A stretch of 64,000 nucleotides of DNA from Leptospira soteropolitanensis (GTDB lineage Bacteria > Spirochaetota > Leptospiria > Leptospirales > Leptospiraceae), in NCBI RefSeq assembly GCF_026151655.1, contig NZ_JAMQPN010000009.1:1-64000 (forward strand), given 5' to 3'. The notes beneath the pieces were generated by a model. It saw nothing but the letters and a program-made list of their open reading frames with translations. It was not told the DNA's origin and ran no database searches. Positions 18,059 to 27,042 of the stretch are shown piece after piece (position 1 is the first letter of the stretch; the number at the start of each line of letters is the position of its first letter). The translations under genes were made by a program, and so were the position numbers.

Positions 18059-20611
18059 CTACTGAGGTCGGAATTCCAATCGGAATTTTCCAGCCCCCAC
18101 TTGCTCTTTTGAATACAAGATTTTCCTATGAACCCCACTTATATAATCATCCACTAAGTTCCCATAAAAGGGACTTGCAAGGTTTCCGCTATTCCCGATG
18201 GGAAGTTGGGTTACGGAATCCTCAAAGCGGCCATAATCAATCACTCTCCTTTTGGATGGACCGGCAGTAGCCGTCCAATCTTCTTTCATCAGTTTGTATT
18301 TTAAATTATTAACCACTTCGGCACCACCGGCAGAAGGAAGCGGACCAATATCAAAAATACCACCTATCAGTGGCAATACGCCGAGTGGATGAGGGTGTTT
18401 GATTTTGTATAAATTTTTCCATGTCCAAAGGCTCGGAGATGCAGAAAGATGTGTTTCTAAATACCGACCTGTTTCCTCAATCGATCTTTTGAGAATATCT
18501 TCTCTCGTTTCGATAATTCCTTCAGTTCGTAAGTCATCCCAATAGGGAGAATTTGTATTCCTTACGAATCGGCGATATGCATTCCAATACTCTGCCATAT
18601 CTCCATATAACTCAAAATTGGCGGGACCCATCTCATCAATTAACAATTCCCGAAGAGTGATATAAAAGAATACATCGTAAACAGCAGCTCCTTGCGACTC
18701 GGGGAAATGTTCAAAATTCCATTTTTTTAATATCCCCAGAACTTTTTTGCCATTGGGAGTTTTTGCTTCTTTGACCGTTGATAAAACAAGATCTAAATAC
18801 TCAGGTGCAAAGGAAGAGACGGTATCGTTTTGGATTGCTGCGAGGTCTTCCAAACTCCACTTTTCTTTTGTTTCCAAAATACCAACTAACCTTTGAAAAC
18901 GATCAGGTGGTTGCCAGTTTCCTTCTGGTTTTCCAAGCCCGGTGAGAGATTTACTTGTCACTTGGTTGTTTGCTGTGACGATGATTCCATTTTTTGGATT
19001 GATGATCTTTGGATTGTCTTTTGCCGAAACATAACCAACCACATCATTTTCACCAGTTGAACCTTCTAAAATTTTACGAGAATTACCCGATTTTAAAATC
19101 GGAAATCTTCCCACAGCATAATAAGCAATGTTTCCATTTTTATCCGCATAACTAAAATTTAGACCTGGTGCCCCAATCATTGAAGAAGCAGAATCAAGTT
19201 CTGCAAATGATTTGGATTTTCCCATTTGAAAAAGAACATCAAGAAGTGGGTTTTGTACATGATGGTGAGCCCAATACAAACTCACAGGCCTTCCCTTAAA
19301 TCCTTTGATATGTTCTGTAATCAGAGGACCGTGATTTGTGATCCCTACTTCAAATGGAATTTCGGTTCCATCCTTTTTACGAATTGGATCGCGATAATAA
19401 GTTAACTCTTTCCATGTATTTCCTGCTTTGAATTTTCCACCTTCGATGGTTTCTAAATACAAGTTAACATCATCTTGTTCCAACATGGTAAGCCCCCATG
19501 CCTTATCTCTGTTATGTGCGATGAGAGGGAAAGGAATGATAGATAGAAAATATCCATAATTTTCATATCCTGGATATTCAATATAGGCTTCATACCAAGC
19601 CCCAGGATTGGAAAGAGCGATATGTGGATCATTGGCAAGAACGGCACCTCCACTTTCAGAACGACTGGGAGCCACAAGCCAAGAGTTACTACCTTCTAAC
19701 GGCTCAATCGGTAACTGCAATTGGTTCACAAAAGAAACGAGTTGTTTTAGATTTAGAACATCCTCTCCACCCGATTGCTTTTTGATCTGAAGATTTTGGG
19801 AAAGCTTCGGAGAAAGAATTCGTTTCTCAGTGGAAGTCAAACTTGAGTTTTGTTTCATGGATGGATTTATTTTTTCGATATCCTGACCGTAAGCTAACCG
19901 CTGTACACCCGGTTGTGTTTCCAGAATCGTCGCATTGGTTTCAAAATCATAACGTGGGAAAAGTTCGTTTGCAGACCTACCCTTAAGTTCCGACTCCATA
20001 ATGGTGTACAAACTGTCCGATTTGATTCCTTCCGCAAAAGAAAAACCCATATAAAACAAAAAAGAAATAGCATCTACTCGATCAAAGGGTTTCGGTTTGA
20101 TTCCAAGAATGGTATACTCAATTGGCAAATTGTCTTCAGATACGAAATGATTTACCCCATCCAAAAACCAGTCTAGTTGCTCCCATGCCTCAGGATAAAT
20201 ATGATCCTTTTGATTGGCATACTCTTCCGCCGTTTTTTTTAAGAGAAGAGATTTCAAAAACTGATCTGTGGGAATGAGTTTTTCACCAAAAATTTCAGTG
20301 AGTTCCCCTTTCCCAATTCGTCTTTGTAATTCCATCTGGAAAATACGATCCTGGGCCATTGTATAACCTAACGCAAAATAGGCGGAACGTGCATCGCCTC
20401 CTACGATATGAGGAATTCCTGCTTCGTCTCGGATCACAGTCACAGGAGAAGTTAGCTTATCAGAAATAATTTCTCCGCTATACTTAGGTGCTTTTAAGGC
20501 AACAAGCCCCCAAAACAAAAGATGTAAGGTGACGGGAAGGGTGAGAATCAAAAGAAGAAAGAGACTCACGTATGGTCTCTTTCGGATGAATTTTTTTGTT
20601 TTTTCTAACAT
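18059..20611 (-). CDS. Penicillin-acylase-family N-terminal-nucleophile hydrolase
   Basis: An 850-residue member of the penicillin G acylase / AHL acylase / cephalosporin acylase family, anchored by one membrane helix at residues about 15-37. The precursor is expected to be cut before Ser308 in EGSNSWLV, which would become the N-terminal nucleophile of the beta chain. The flanking features RDEAGIPHI, ALGYTMAQDRIFQMELQRR and ANDPHIALSNPGAWYEAY are classic for the family. Substrates range from penicillins to acyl-homoserine lactones; which applies here is unknown. It starts three bases downstream of the anchored protein gene ending at 20615, so the two are cotranscribed. Confidence 0.88.
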   Translation of the reverse strand: MLEKTKKFIRKRPYVSLFLLLILTLPVTLHLLFWGLVALKAPKYSGEIISDKLTSPVTVIRDEAGIPHIVGGDARSAYFALGYTMAQDRIFQMELQRRIGKGELTEIFGEKLIPTDQFLKSLLLKKTAEEYANQKDHIYPEAWEQLDWFLDGVNHFVSEDNLPIEYTILGIKPKPFDRVDAISFLFYMGFSFAEGIKSDSLYTIMESELKGRSANELFPRYDFETNATILETQPGVQRLAYGQDIEKINPSMKQNSSLTSTEKRILSPKLSQNLQIKKQSGGEDVLNLKQLVSFVNQLQLPIEPLEGSNSWLVAPSRSESGGAVLANDPHIALSNPGAWYEAYIEYPGYENYGYFLSIIPFPLIAHNRDKAWGLTMLEQDDVNLYLETIEGGKFKAGNTWKELTYYRDPIRKKDGTEIPFEVGITNHGPLITEHIKGFKGRPVSLYWAHHHVQNPLLDVLFQMGKSKSFAELDSASSMIGAPGLNFSYADKNGNIAYYAVGRFPILKSGNSRKILEGSTGENDVVGYVSAKDNPKIINPKNGIIVTANNQVTSKSLTGLGKPEGNWQPPDRFQRLVGILETKEKWSLEDLAAIQNDTVSSFAPEYLDLVLSTVKEAKTPNGKKVLGILKKWNFEHFPESQGAAVYDVFFYITLRELLIDEMGPANFELYGDMAEYWNAYRRFVRNTNSPYWDDLRTEGIIETREDILKRSIEETGRYLETHLSASPSLWTWKNLYKIKHPHPLGVLPLIGGIFDIGPLPSAGGAEVVNNLKYKLMKEDWTATAGPSKRRVIDYGRFEDSVTQLPIGNSGNLASPFYGNLVDDYISGVHRKILYSKEQVGAGKFRLEFRPQ

Positions 20612-20614
20612 AGG

Positions 20615-21817
20615 TTATTGTAGTGCTTTGATTTGACGAATGCGATTTTGTTTGTCTGCCGAATCCCACGCTGCATTCGAGAAGGATTCCACTTTATAAT
20701 ATTTTGTTTTGTATTCCTCTTTGTATGGAACAACGAGTTCACGATCTGGTTCTGTTGTTTTTGCCGCTTGGATTTTTCTGAGACCTTCTGCCCCTTGGTT
20801 AAACCATTCAGGATCAATGGGTAAGTTTACGCGGTGTCCCCGAAAGGATGTCGCAATGTATGGACCATCTAAATCTTTATCACGAAGGATTTTTCCAAAA
20901 AAAGTAAATTCTACTTCGTTAGAACCAGAAACCAAATCGCCATCATATACTGCATATGCGATATATTCTCCATTCTTTTCGTCTTTTAAATTTGCTTCTA
21001 AATGGTACTTCCCTTTTTTATAAACATTCACTACTGCGCGAACAATCAATGATCCATCTTGTAAAGAATCAGAAAAAACTCCGTTAAATTCAGCTGGAAT
21101 GGAAGGACTAGAAAAGAAACTCGAAGTAAGCGTTGTTTTTAAATTTTCTGGTCCGTAAGTGATTTCTGCAACAAGAGACATTTGTCCCCAATCTGCTTTT
21201 TGTGGTTTCCAAGAGAAAGTGAAAATATTATCCCCTCTCGTTTGGTCTCCATCAGTTCCATTGTCATTCACAGAAGCGCTGACAACTCCATACCTTTGTC
21301 CTTCCCATTCTTTAAAAACTTGATGAGAATCGATAGATACCTTCACTCGATTTCTTGCTTTGTCACGACATTCTAATGTTACGTACATCATATCTTTGTT
21401 TCCGATCACGGCCCAAGTTTTCGGTTGGAATAAACATACATAGCCCGTTGGTTCGTTCGTTTTTGGATCAATGGAATAATCAGGGGAAGTTTCAATAATG
21501 AAAGGGAAAGCCAAATCATGATTGAGAATGGACATCGGTCTTGAGAAAGGAGGGTATTCAGCCCATTCTAGATACTTTTCTAAAATATATTCAGGAGTGG
21601 CGCCATCGTCAGGAATCCCACCGGATCCATCTGATCCACTTCCAGAACTATCATCACCTTGCGTTGGATCTGAGCTACTTGCCATCCTTTCTTGTCTGGC
21701 TTTCTCTCTAGCATCTTGATCAGAACCAACATTATCCTTAATGAAAAAGAAGATAAGGCCAATTACGACCAATATAACAACTGCTAGATACACACCGTAT
21801 CTACGAATTAAATCCAT
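20615..21817 (-). CDS. Membrane-anchored periplasmic protein with Ser/Gly/Asp linker
   Basis: A 400-residue protein with one N-terminal membrane helix (LAVVILVVIGLIFFFIKDN). It is followed by a low-complexity linker (about residues 45-72, SSSDPTQGDDSSGSGSDGSGG) and a beta-rich periplasmic part. The segment SVNDNGTDGDQTRGDNIFTF has the Asp/Gly-rich look of choice-of-anchor or Ig-like repeats. I do not recognise a family. It is tightly linked to the penicillin-acylase gene (3-base gap). Confidence 0.62.
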   Translation of the reverse strand: MDLIRRYGVYLAVVILVVIGLIFFFIKDNVGSDQDAREKARQERMASSSDPTQGDDSSGSGSDGSGGIPDDGATPEYILEKYLEWAEYPPFSRPMSILNHDLAFPFIIETSPDYSIDPKTNEPTGYVCLFQPKTWAVIGNKDMMYVTLECRDKARNRVKVSIDSHQVFKEWEGQRYGVVSASVNDNGTDGDQTRGDNIFTFSWKPQKADWGQMSLVAEITYGPENLKTTLTSSFFSSPSIPAEFNGVFSDSLQDGSLIVRAVVNVYKKGKYHLEANLKDEKNGEYIAYAVYDGDLVSGSNEVEFTFFGKILRDKDLDGPYIATSFRGHRVNLPIDPEWFNQGAEGLRKIQAAKTTEPDRELVVPYKEEYKTKYYKVESFSNAAWDSADKQNRIRQIKALQ

Positions 21818-21887
21818 ACGCTCCCATCCTTTTGTTTTATAAAACGGATAAGAGCCTTGTCGGTTTTAAAACTATGTAAAGTAAAAT

Positions 21888-22544
21888 TTAGATAGAAAGA
21901 AGACTCGCAACCGTTTCGGATATCAGGCTTTGTGTTGGAGTGGGCATTGATTTCCATTCATCATAATACCGGTACACTGATCGCGAATACTCTGGAATCC
22001 CTCCAAATCGTTTATAACCACCAAGTCCAGCGTTGTATGATAACAATGCTGCCTCCAAGGAATCAGTGCGTTCGATTAAGTAATTCAAATAAAGAACACC
22101 AATGTACAAATTTATTTCTGGATCATATAAGTCCTTGTCAGAAGAAAAAGGAATTCCTTCTTTTTCAGCCAACCACTTGGCTGTTGCTGGCATCACTTGC
22201 ATCAGGCCAAGAGCTCCTTTATATGATTTAGCTCGTTTATGGAACTGTGATTCTGTATGCACAAGGCCTACCAAAAATCCTAATTTGTCGTGCCGCTCTT
22301 TTTGATTTCCACTGGGAAGACGAAGGCCCAGCGCGGCATTTTCCATCGCTTTTACCAACTCGCCTCTTTCCTTGGGAGAAAGGTTTGGCCTGTGTTTGGC
22401 AATGTAAGACTCCAATTTCCATTTGGAAGATTCATTACGGACGGAAAGTCCGGCAGAACTGATCTTTCCATAGGATTCTGTTAGGAAAAGGACCAAAATC
22501 AGTCCAGTTCCTAGAATTTGAGTGATTGTATTTTGTTTTCGCAT
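21888..22544 (-). CDS. Lytic murein transglycosylase (SLT domain)
   Basis: A 218-residue exported protein that cleaves peptidoglycan glycan strands. Residues 1-26 are a signal peptide (LGTGLILVLFLTESYGK). The catalytic glutamate is Glu98 in GLVHTESQF, followed by the signature segments KSYKGALGLMQVMPATAKWLAEKEG and NLYIGVLYLNYLIERTDSLEAALLSYNAGLGGYKRFGG. The ATG has AGAGGA five bases upstream. It is transcribed divergently from a histidine kinase gene across a promoter with twin palindromes. Confidence 0.87.
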   Translation of the reverse strand: MRKQNTITQILGTGLILVLFLTESYGKISSAGLSVRNESSKWKLESYIAKHRPNLSPKERGELVKAMENAALGLRLPSGNQKERHDKLGFLVGLVHTESQFHKRAKSYKGALGLMQVMPATAKWLAEKEGIPFSSDKDLYDPEINLYIGVLYLNYLIERTDSLEAALLSYNAGLGGYKRFGGIPEYSRSVYRYYDEWKSMPTPTQSLISETVASLLSI

Positions 22545-22569
22545 TGGGTCCTCTTGGCCGCATTTTTAT

Positions 22570-22642
22570 TTGTGCATCGCACAATAAGTCCATGATTCGA
22601 CACTACCTCGTAGAGACAAGCCCAATCTTGTGCAACGCACAA
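22570..22642. promoter_or_regulatory. Twin TTGTGC-N3-GCACAA palindromes between divergent genes
   Basis: TTGTGCATCGCACAA at 22570-22584 and TTGTGCAACGCACAA at 22628-22642. They differ only in the middle and are followed in both cases by TAA, so they are also near-identical direct repeats. Centres are 58 bp apart. The first is 26-40 bases from the lytic transglycosylase start, and the second 65-79 bases from the histidine kinase start. This looks like an operator pair for one regulator; the regulator family is not identified. Confidence 0.72.
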
Positions 22643-22706
22643 TAAAAACCAATGCGGGAAACGAAATGCTTGCCGAAAGTCAAATCTCAGGGATTTCTGG
22701 ATTGGC

Positions 22707-25088
22707 TTGGCACCCTTACTGAATCTATACAGTTTCTTTTATTTTGGGCTCTGTTTGGTGAGTGGGATAGCCTTTGTCTACTTTATGTCACGAAAGGAGG
22801 ACTTAACACCCACCTTCCGCGGCCTCCTTGTCCCTTTGTTCTGTCTCTTTTTTTGGTCAGTGGCCTGGTCGATTTGCAATTCATTTGTCGCACCGTGGAC
22901 TGCCTATGTTTTTGTTTTTTTGAAAAATCCATTCATTTTGGTGTTGGGAATCGCTACCTCAAACCTTGCCTTCGGATTCCAAGAAAATAGTTTTCCAGGC
23001 TGGAAAAAATGGAGCCTTCGTATCCATATCATTCTTTCTGTGTTTGCGATTCTTTCCAACGGGATCGGTTTTTTTTTCCGGGACATCCTTTTTGATCCCA
23101 AAATGGAATTTTATGTTCCAGACCAACACTCTTCCTCACTTCTTGTCCAACTTTCCATTATTTCCATCGCAGGAACTTTATGTTTAATTCTTGGGAATAC
23201 AACAACTGTATTAATCGCGAAGTATCTAAAGTTACAAGGTTTACAAAAAAGATATATTGGAGGATTTATTTTAGCGATCCTTGGAATTCTTTCTTTGGCT
23301 TTTGCCGATATTCTCGTTGACCTAAATTATTTTAGCAAACCAACCTTTCTTTTTTTACTTACTAACCTAACAATCATTATCATGACCATTCTTGTTTTGG
23401 TTTCTCTCAACCAAGAAACAATTCCGTCTACAGTCGGATTCAAAATCATGACATTTAATTTAACCGTATTATATTTAATCCTCTCCATTGTTGCTAATTT
23501 TTTATTTAACCGCTTCCGCATAGATTTTCAAAATGAAATGAGTCGTGAAAAACATAGTATCAAAACACAATTGGAATTGGGGTCCACTTATCCTTTTGTT
23601 TATCTTTCAGAACTTGTCATCGACATTCAAAATCAAAATTTTCGAATCAATAAAGCAAACTATACAAAAGAAGATATAAAAATTATTCAGAAGATACCCA
23701 CTTCTTTCGAATCCTTTAAACTACAGTCATTTTCTAGTAATCCCGGTGGAATCTATTGGACTTCGGATTTTTATGCAAAGAATCACCACTTCTTCATTGC
23801 AATCCCCTACATTGAATACAGAAACACTGTACACAAAACCGTTGTTTGGCTGATAGTCACATTACTTTTCTCTTTATTTACAATCTTTATGTTATATCCC
23901 GTTTTACACAAAACGAGCATCGTTTATCCATTAACTAGGTTACTTGCGGGGATCAGAAAAATGCATTCGGGGGATTTGTTCGTTACTGTCAAAGTATCCA
24001 GCAAAGATGAAATTGGTGAGTTATCCAATAGCTTTAATGAAATGATTTCTATTGTTCGTGATGCAAGATTGCAGTTGGAACAAAAAATTAAAGAACGCAC
24101 AGAATCATTAAACCAAACCATTTTAGAGCTTAAAGAAACCCAAGAGCAACTTTTACAAGCAGAGCGAATGTCTACTCTTGGAAAAATTGCAGCCAGTGTA
24201 GCACATGAAATCAATAACCCACTAGCAGCGATTAAAGGAAGTATCCAGTTTATCAAAGATGGTCAGGCTAATGTTGTGGGTTCAGAAAAAACAGAAACAG
24301 TTCTTTTAGCAGAACAATTTTTGGAAGAATTCAAAACCCAAAAACGATCTGAAGTTACATCCAGGTTCAAAAGAAAAAAAGAACTCATCGCCTATTTTAA
24401 ATCCAAATCAGTCCCAGATCCCATTTCTCTGGCAGATACTTGTTTCGATTTTAAAATTGAAACCATTCCAGAACCATACCAAAAGTTATTTGATACCGAA
24501 GAAGGAAGAAACACTTTCCAATCCAAACTCAATGATTTTGTCATTGGGTTTCATTTAGGGATTATTGAGACGGCAGTGGAGCGAGCCTCAAAGATTGTTT
24601 TTGCCCTCAAACATCATTCCTATGCAGGTCCTAAGGAATCACAAAAACTCCTCTCTCTAAGAGAGGGAATTGAATCTGTTCTTTCGATGTATTCCACTAG
24701 TTGGAAACAAAATATCGAAATAGATTGGAAAGTCAGTGGAGATCCGGTCATCCTCGGCCACGCCGACGAACTCGTGCAAGTTTGGACCAACTTAATCTAT
24801 AATGCTATCCAAGCCTGTCCTAAAGAAGGGGGGAAAATCCAAATTTTTCTACACGAGGAAACAATGGATGCCCTGGTAACTATCGAAGACAATGGCAAAG
24901 GAATTCCTGAAGAGATTTTACCCCGTATCTTTGAACCTTTTTTTACCACGAAGGAACTGGGAATGGGCACAGGCCTGGGTCTTTCTATCGTCCAGAAAAT
25001 CATCCAAAACCACGGTGGAAACATCCATGTGGAAAGTCGTCCCGGCAAAACCCTATTTACAATCCGCATTCCCCTAGCAAAATCCTAG
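22707..25088 (+). CDS. Membrane histidine kinase with an insertion in the dimerisation domain
   Basis: A 793-residue sensor kinase. The N-terminal third has about seven or eight membrane helices, and after another membrane segment (WLIVTLLFSLFTIFMLYPVL) comes a HAMP-like region (YPLTRLLAGIRKMHSGDLFVTVKVSSKDEIGELSNSFNEMI). The phospho-accepting His500 is in SVAHEINNPLAAIKGS. The ATPase boxes are N (NLIYNAIQACPKEGG), G1 (EDNGKGIPEEI) and G2 (MGTGLGLSIVQKI). An insertion of about 95 residues lies between the two helices of the dimerisation domain, where about 25 is normal. The start is a weak TTG. No response regulator is adjacent. Confidence 0.88.
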   Translation: MAPLLNLYSFFYFGLCLVSGIAFVYFMSRKEDLTPTFRGLLVPLFCLFFWSVAWSICNSFVAPWTAYVFVFLKNPFILVLGIATSNLAFGFQENSFPGWKKWSLRIHIILSVFAILSNGIGFFFRDILFDPKMEFYVPDQHSSSLLVQLSIISIAGTLCLILGNTTTVLIAKYLKLQGLQKRYIGGFILAILGILSLAFADILVDLNYFSKPTFLFLLTNLTIIIMTILVLVSLNQETIPSTVGFKIMTFNLTVLYLILSIVANFLFNRFRIDFQNEMSREKHSIKTQLELGSTYPFVYLSELVIDIQNQNFRINKANYTKEDIKIIQKIPTSFESFKLQSFSSNPGGIYWTSDFYAKNHHFFIAIPYIEYRNTVHKTVVWLIVTLLFSLFTIFMLYPVLHKTSIVYPLTRLLAGIRKMHSGDLFVTVKVSSKDEIGELSNSFNEMISIVRDARLQLEQKIKERTESLNQTILELKETQEQLLQAERMSTLGKIAASVAHEINNPLAAIKGSIQFIKDGQANVVGSEKTETVLLAEQFLEEFKTQKRSEVTSRFKRKKELIAYFKSKSVPDPISLADTCFDFKIETIPEPYQKLFDTEEGRNTFQSKLNDFVIGFHLGIIETAVERASKIVFALKHHSYAGPKESQKLLSLREGIESVLSMYSTSWKQNIEIDWKVSGDPVILGHADELVQVWTNLIYNAIQACPKEGGKIQIFLHEETMDALVTIEDNGKGIPEEILPRIFEPFFTTKELGMGTGLGLSIVQKIIQNHGGNIHVESRPGKTLFTIRIPLAKS

Positions 25089-25171
25089 GATCCAAACCTA
25101 AAGATTGTCAGAGAAAACCCGACAATGGCAAAAATATGTTAAAATTTTGTCGAAATTTGTAAAAAAATTTC

Positions 25172-25198
25172 TTGTCAATCTTTTGCCAAACTTATAAA
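25172..25198 (+). promoter_or_regulatory. Putative sigma-70 promoter for the hydrolase cluster
   Basis: TTGTCA (25172-25177) and TATAAA (25193-25198) are spaced by 15 bases, slightly short, within an AT-rich upstream stretch. They lie about 38 bases upstream of the first hydrolase ATG, which also has AGGAAAAC as ribosome site. Confidence 0.5.
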
Positions 25199-25235
25199 AC
25201 AAGGAGAACATACCTTTAAAAAATAGGAAAACAAA

Positions 25236-26042
25236 ATGCGAACGATACTAGCAACCATTACGGCAGTCCTTTTAGCGGGATCCCTAAGTGCCCAAACTTA
25301 CACAGTCTTCATTCATGGAAAATCGGACAAAAATCATAATGGTGTGGGTACTACTGACGTAAACAGCTACTGGGGTTCTTCCGTTAACTCTGTAGGTGGA
25401 ACAAGAATTTTTATTGGATATGATGGAACAAGCGACCCACGTTCTTATGGATCCTCTCGGGCCCAAACTAATATCGCTACTGGACTTACAAACTATTGCA
25501 AAGGATCCAACTCTTGTAAGATTGTTTGTCACTCTGCTGGATGTTATGCGATTGAATATTGGTTGGCTAATCTCGGTTCCACTGCATCGGCAAAAGGATT
25601 TAATCTAACAAAAGTCACTGCCCTTGCTGCTGCTTCCGGTGGATCAGAACTTGCAAACGCGCTGAATGGAATCACATTTGGATTTGGTGGGAATGCAATG
25701 GACAAATCTCTCATTGTTACCACAGCTCGTGGTGCCTTCAATCACAACAACACTGCTGGTGTTGCCGTAAACCACGTTCCTGGTTACAAAGGTATGATCG
25801 GTGCTTCCCTCATCCTTCCTGGAGAAGACGATTATGCTGTAGCATATCACTCTTCTTGTGGTTACAACCGAACTGGCGGATTAAATAAATGCCAAACATC
25901 CCTCACTCAATACGAAGGGCTCTGGCCATTTGGATCTAACAAAACATATAACCAATACAGTGGACACTACCGTGCTCCGTCTGTATCATCCACAGGACTT
26001 TATCTAGACCACGGCCAAATCAAAACCGAAGGTTGGAGATAG
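25236..26042 (+). CDS. Secreted alpha/beta-hydrolase-like protein, paralogue 1 of 3
   Basis: A 268-residue exported protein with a signal peptide cut near SLSA|Q (residue 19). Hydrolase features are the TVFIHGKSDK oxyanion strand, nucleophile Ser100 in VCHSAG (not the usual GxSxG), acid candidates Asp198/Asp199 (GEDDYAVAYH), and a His259 candidate (LDHGQIKTEG). Six cysteines (88, 94, 98, 103, 208, 219) suggest disulfides. No substrate can be named; a lipase or esterase role is inference. Two further copies follow. Cotranscription with copy 2 is likely (40-base gap). Confidence 0.75.
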   Translation: MRTILATITAVLLAGSLSAQTYTVFIHGKSDKNHNGVGTTDVNSYWGSSVNSVGGTRIFIGYDGTSDPRSYGSSRAQTNIATGLTNYCKGSNSCKIVCHSAGCYAIEYWLANLGSTASAKGFNLTKVTALAAASGGSELANALNGITFGFGGNAMDKSLIVTTARGAFNHNNTAGVAVNHVPGYKGMIGASLILPGEDDYAVAYHSSCGYNRTGGLNKCQTSLTQYEGLWPFGSNKTYNQYSGHYRAPSVSSTGLYLDHGQIKTEGWR

Positions 26043-26082
26043 TTAACCGGTATCATTTAAAGAAAGGAAAAGGAAAAAAGAG

Positions 26083-26889
26083 ATGCGTAGCTCAATCACA
26101 ACAATACTTGCGATGCTGTTTGCAGGATCGCTCAGTGCACAAACTTACACTGTGTTCATTCACGGTAAGTCAGACAAAAACCACAATGGTGTGGGAACAA
26201 CAGACGTTAACGGATACTGGGGATCTTCCACTAGCACCGTTTCTGGATCAAAGATTTTCATCGGTTATGATGGAACATCTGACCCTAGAACTTACGGAAC
26301 TGCACGTGCACAAACCAATATCGCTACTGGACTTACAAACTATTGCAAAGGGTCCAACTCTTGCAAAATCGTTTGTCACTCTGCTGGATGTTATGCGATT
26401 GAGTATTGGTTGTCTAACCTCGGTTCTACGGCATCATCAAAAGGATTTAACCTAACAAAAGTAACGGCTCTTGCTGCTGCTTCTGGTGGATCAGAACTTG
26501 CTTCTGCACTCAATGGAATCACTTTCGGATTTGCTGGAAATGCAATGGATAAGTCTCTGATCGTTTCCACAGCTCGTGGTGCCTTCAATCACAACAACAC
26601 TGCTGGTGTTGCTGTAAACCACGTTCCTGGTTATAAAGGTATGTTTGGTGCTTCTGCCATTCTTCCTGGTGAAGATGATTATGCTGTCGCATACCACTCT
26701 TCTTGCGGTTACAATAAAGCAGGGGGCCTTAACAAATGCCAATCTTCTCTTACACAAAGCGAAGGAATCTGGCCGTTCAATTCTAATGTAACTTACACAC
26801 AATACAGTGGACACTACCGCGCTCCGTCTGTAACGGCGACTGGTCTTTACCTCGACCACAGCGAAATCAAAACAGAAGGATATCGGTAA
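26083..26889 (+). CDS. Secreted alpha/beta-hydrolase-like protein, paralogue 2 of 3
   Basis: A 268-residue paralogue of the gene at 25236-26042 with the same signal peptide type (FAGSLSAQ), VCHSAGC nucleophile motif, GEDDYAVAYHSSCGYN acid-loop region and LDHSEIKTEG candidate-His region. The six cysteines are kept. Differences are concentrated near residues 43-55 and the C-terminal 230-250 region (SEGIWPFNSNVTYTQYSGH). The ribosome site AGGAAAAGG lies about 8 bases upstream. A strong terminator follows at 26932-26959. Confidence 0.75.
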   Translation: MRSSITTILAMLFAGSLSAQTYTVFIHGKSDKNHNGVGTTDVNGYWGSSTSTVSGSKIFIGYDGTSDPRTYGTARAQTNIATGLTNYCKGSNSCKIVCHSAGCYAIEYWLSNLGSTASSKGFNLTKVTALAAASGGSELASALNGITFGFAGNAMDKSLIVSTARGAFNHNNTAGVAVNHVPGYKGMFGASAILPGEDDYAVAYHSSCGYNKAGGLNKCQSSLTQSEGIWPFNSNVTYTQYSGHYRAPSVTATGLYLDHSEIKTEGYR

Positions 26890-26931
26890 GCCGAACTTCC
26901 CTTACTTCTCCTCTAAAAAAGGAAAAGGACA

Positions 26932-26959
26932 GGTCAGCCAAACGGCTGGCCTTTTTTTT
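26932..26959 (+). terminator. Intrinsic terminator between hydrolase copies 2 and 3
   Basis: GGTCAGCC (26932-26939) pairs with GGCTGGCC (26944-26951, one G-T pair) and is followed by eight T residues. It isolates copy 3 transcriptionally, so copy 3 needs its own promoter. Confidence 0.9.
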
Positions 26960-26977
26960 GCCTTCTTATTATATAAT

Positions 26978-27018
26978 TTGACATATTTGACTTATTTATG
27001 GAATTTGTGTCGTAATAT
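26978..27018 (+). promoter_or_regulatory. Candidate promoter of hydrolase copy 3
   Basis: TTGACA (26978-26983) and a second TTGACT (26987-26992) precede TAATAT (27013-27018) about 25 bases before the start codon. The spacing of 20 bases from TTGACT is long, so which -35 box is used is uncertain. A promoter is needed because a terminator lies just upstream. Confidence 0.4.
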
Positions 27019-27042
27019 AGAAAATCAGGAAAGGAAAAACAA

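Noticed and set aside
22652..22990. 113-codon plus-strand frame overlapping the histidine kinase start
   Set aside because: Different reading frame from the well-supported kinase and its translation becomes low-complexity; only its first 18 codons, read as a separate leader, were kept as a finding.
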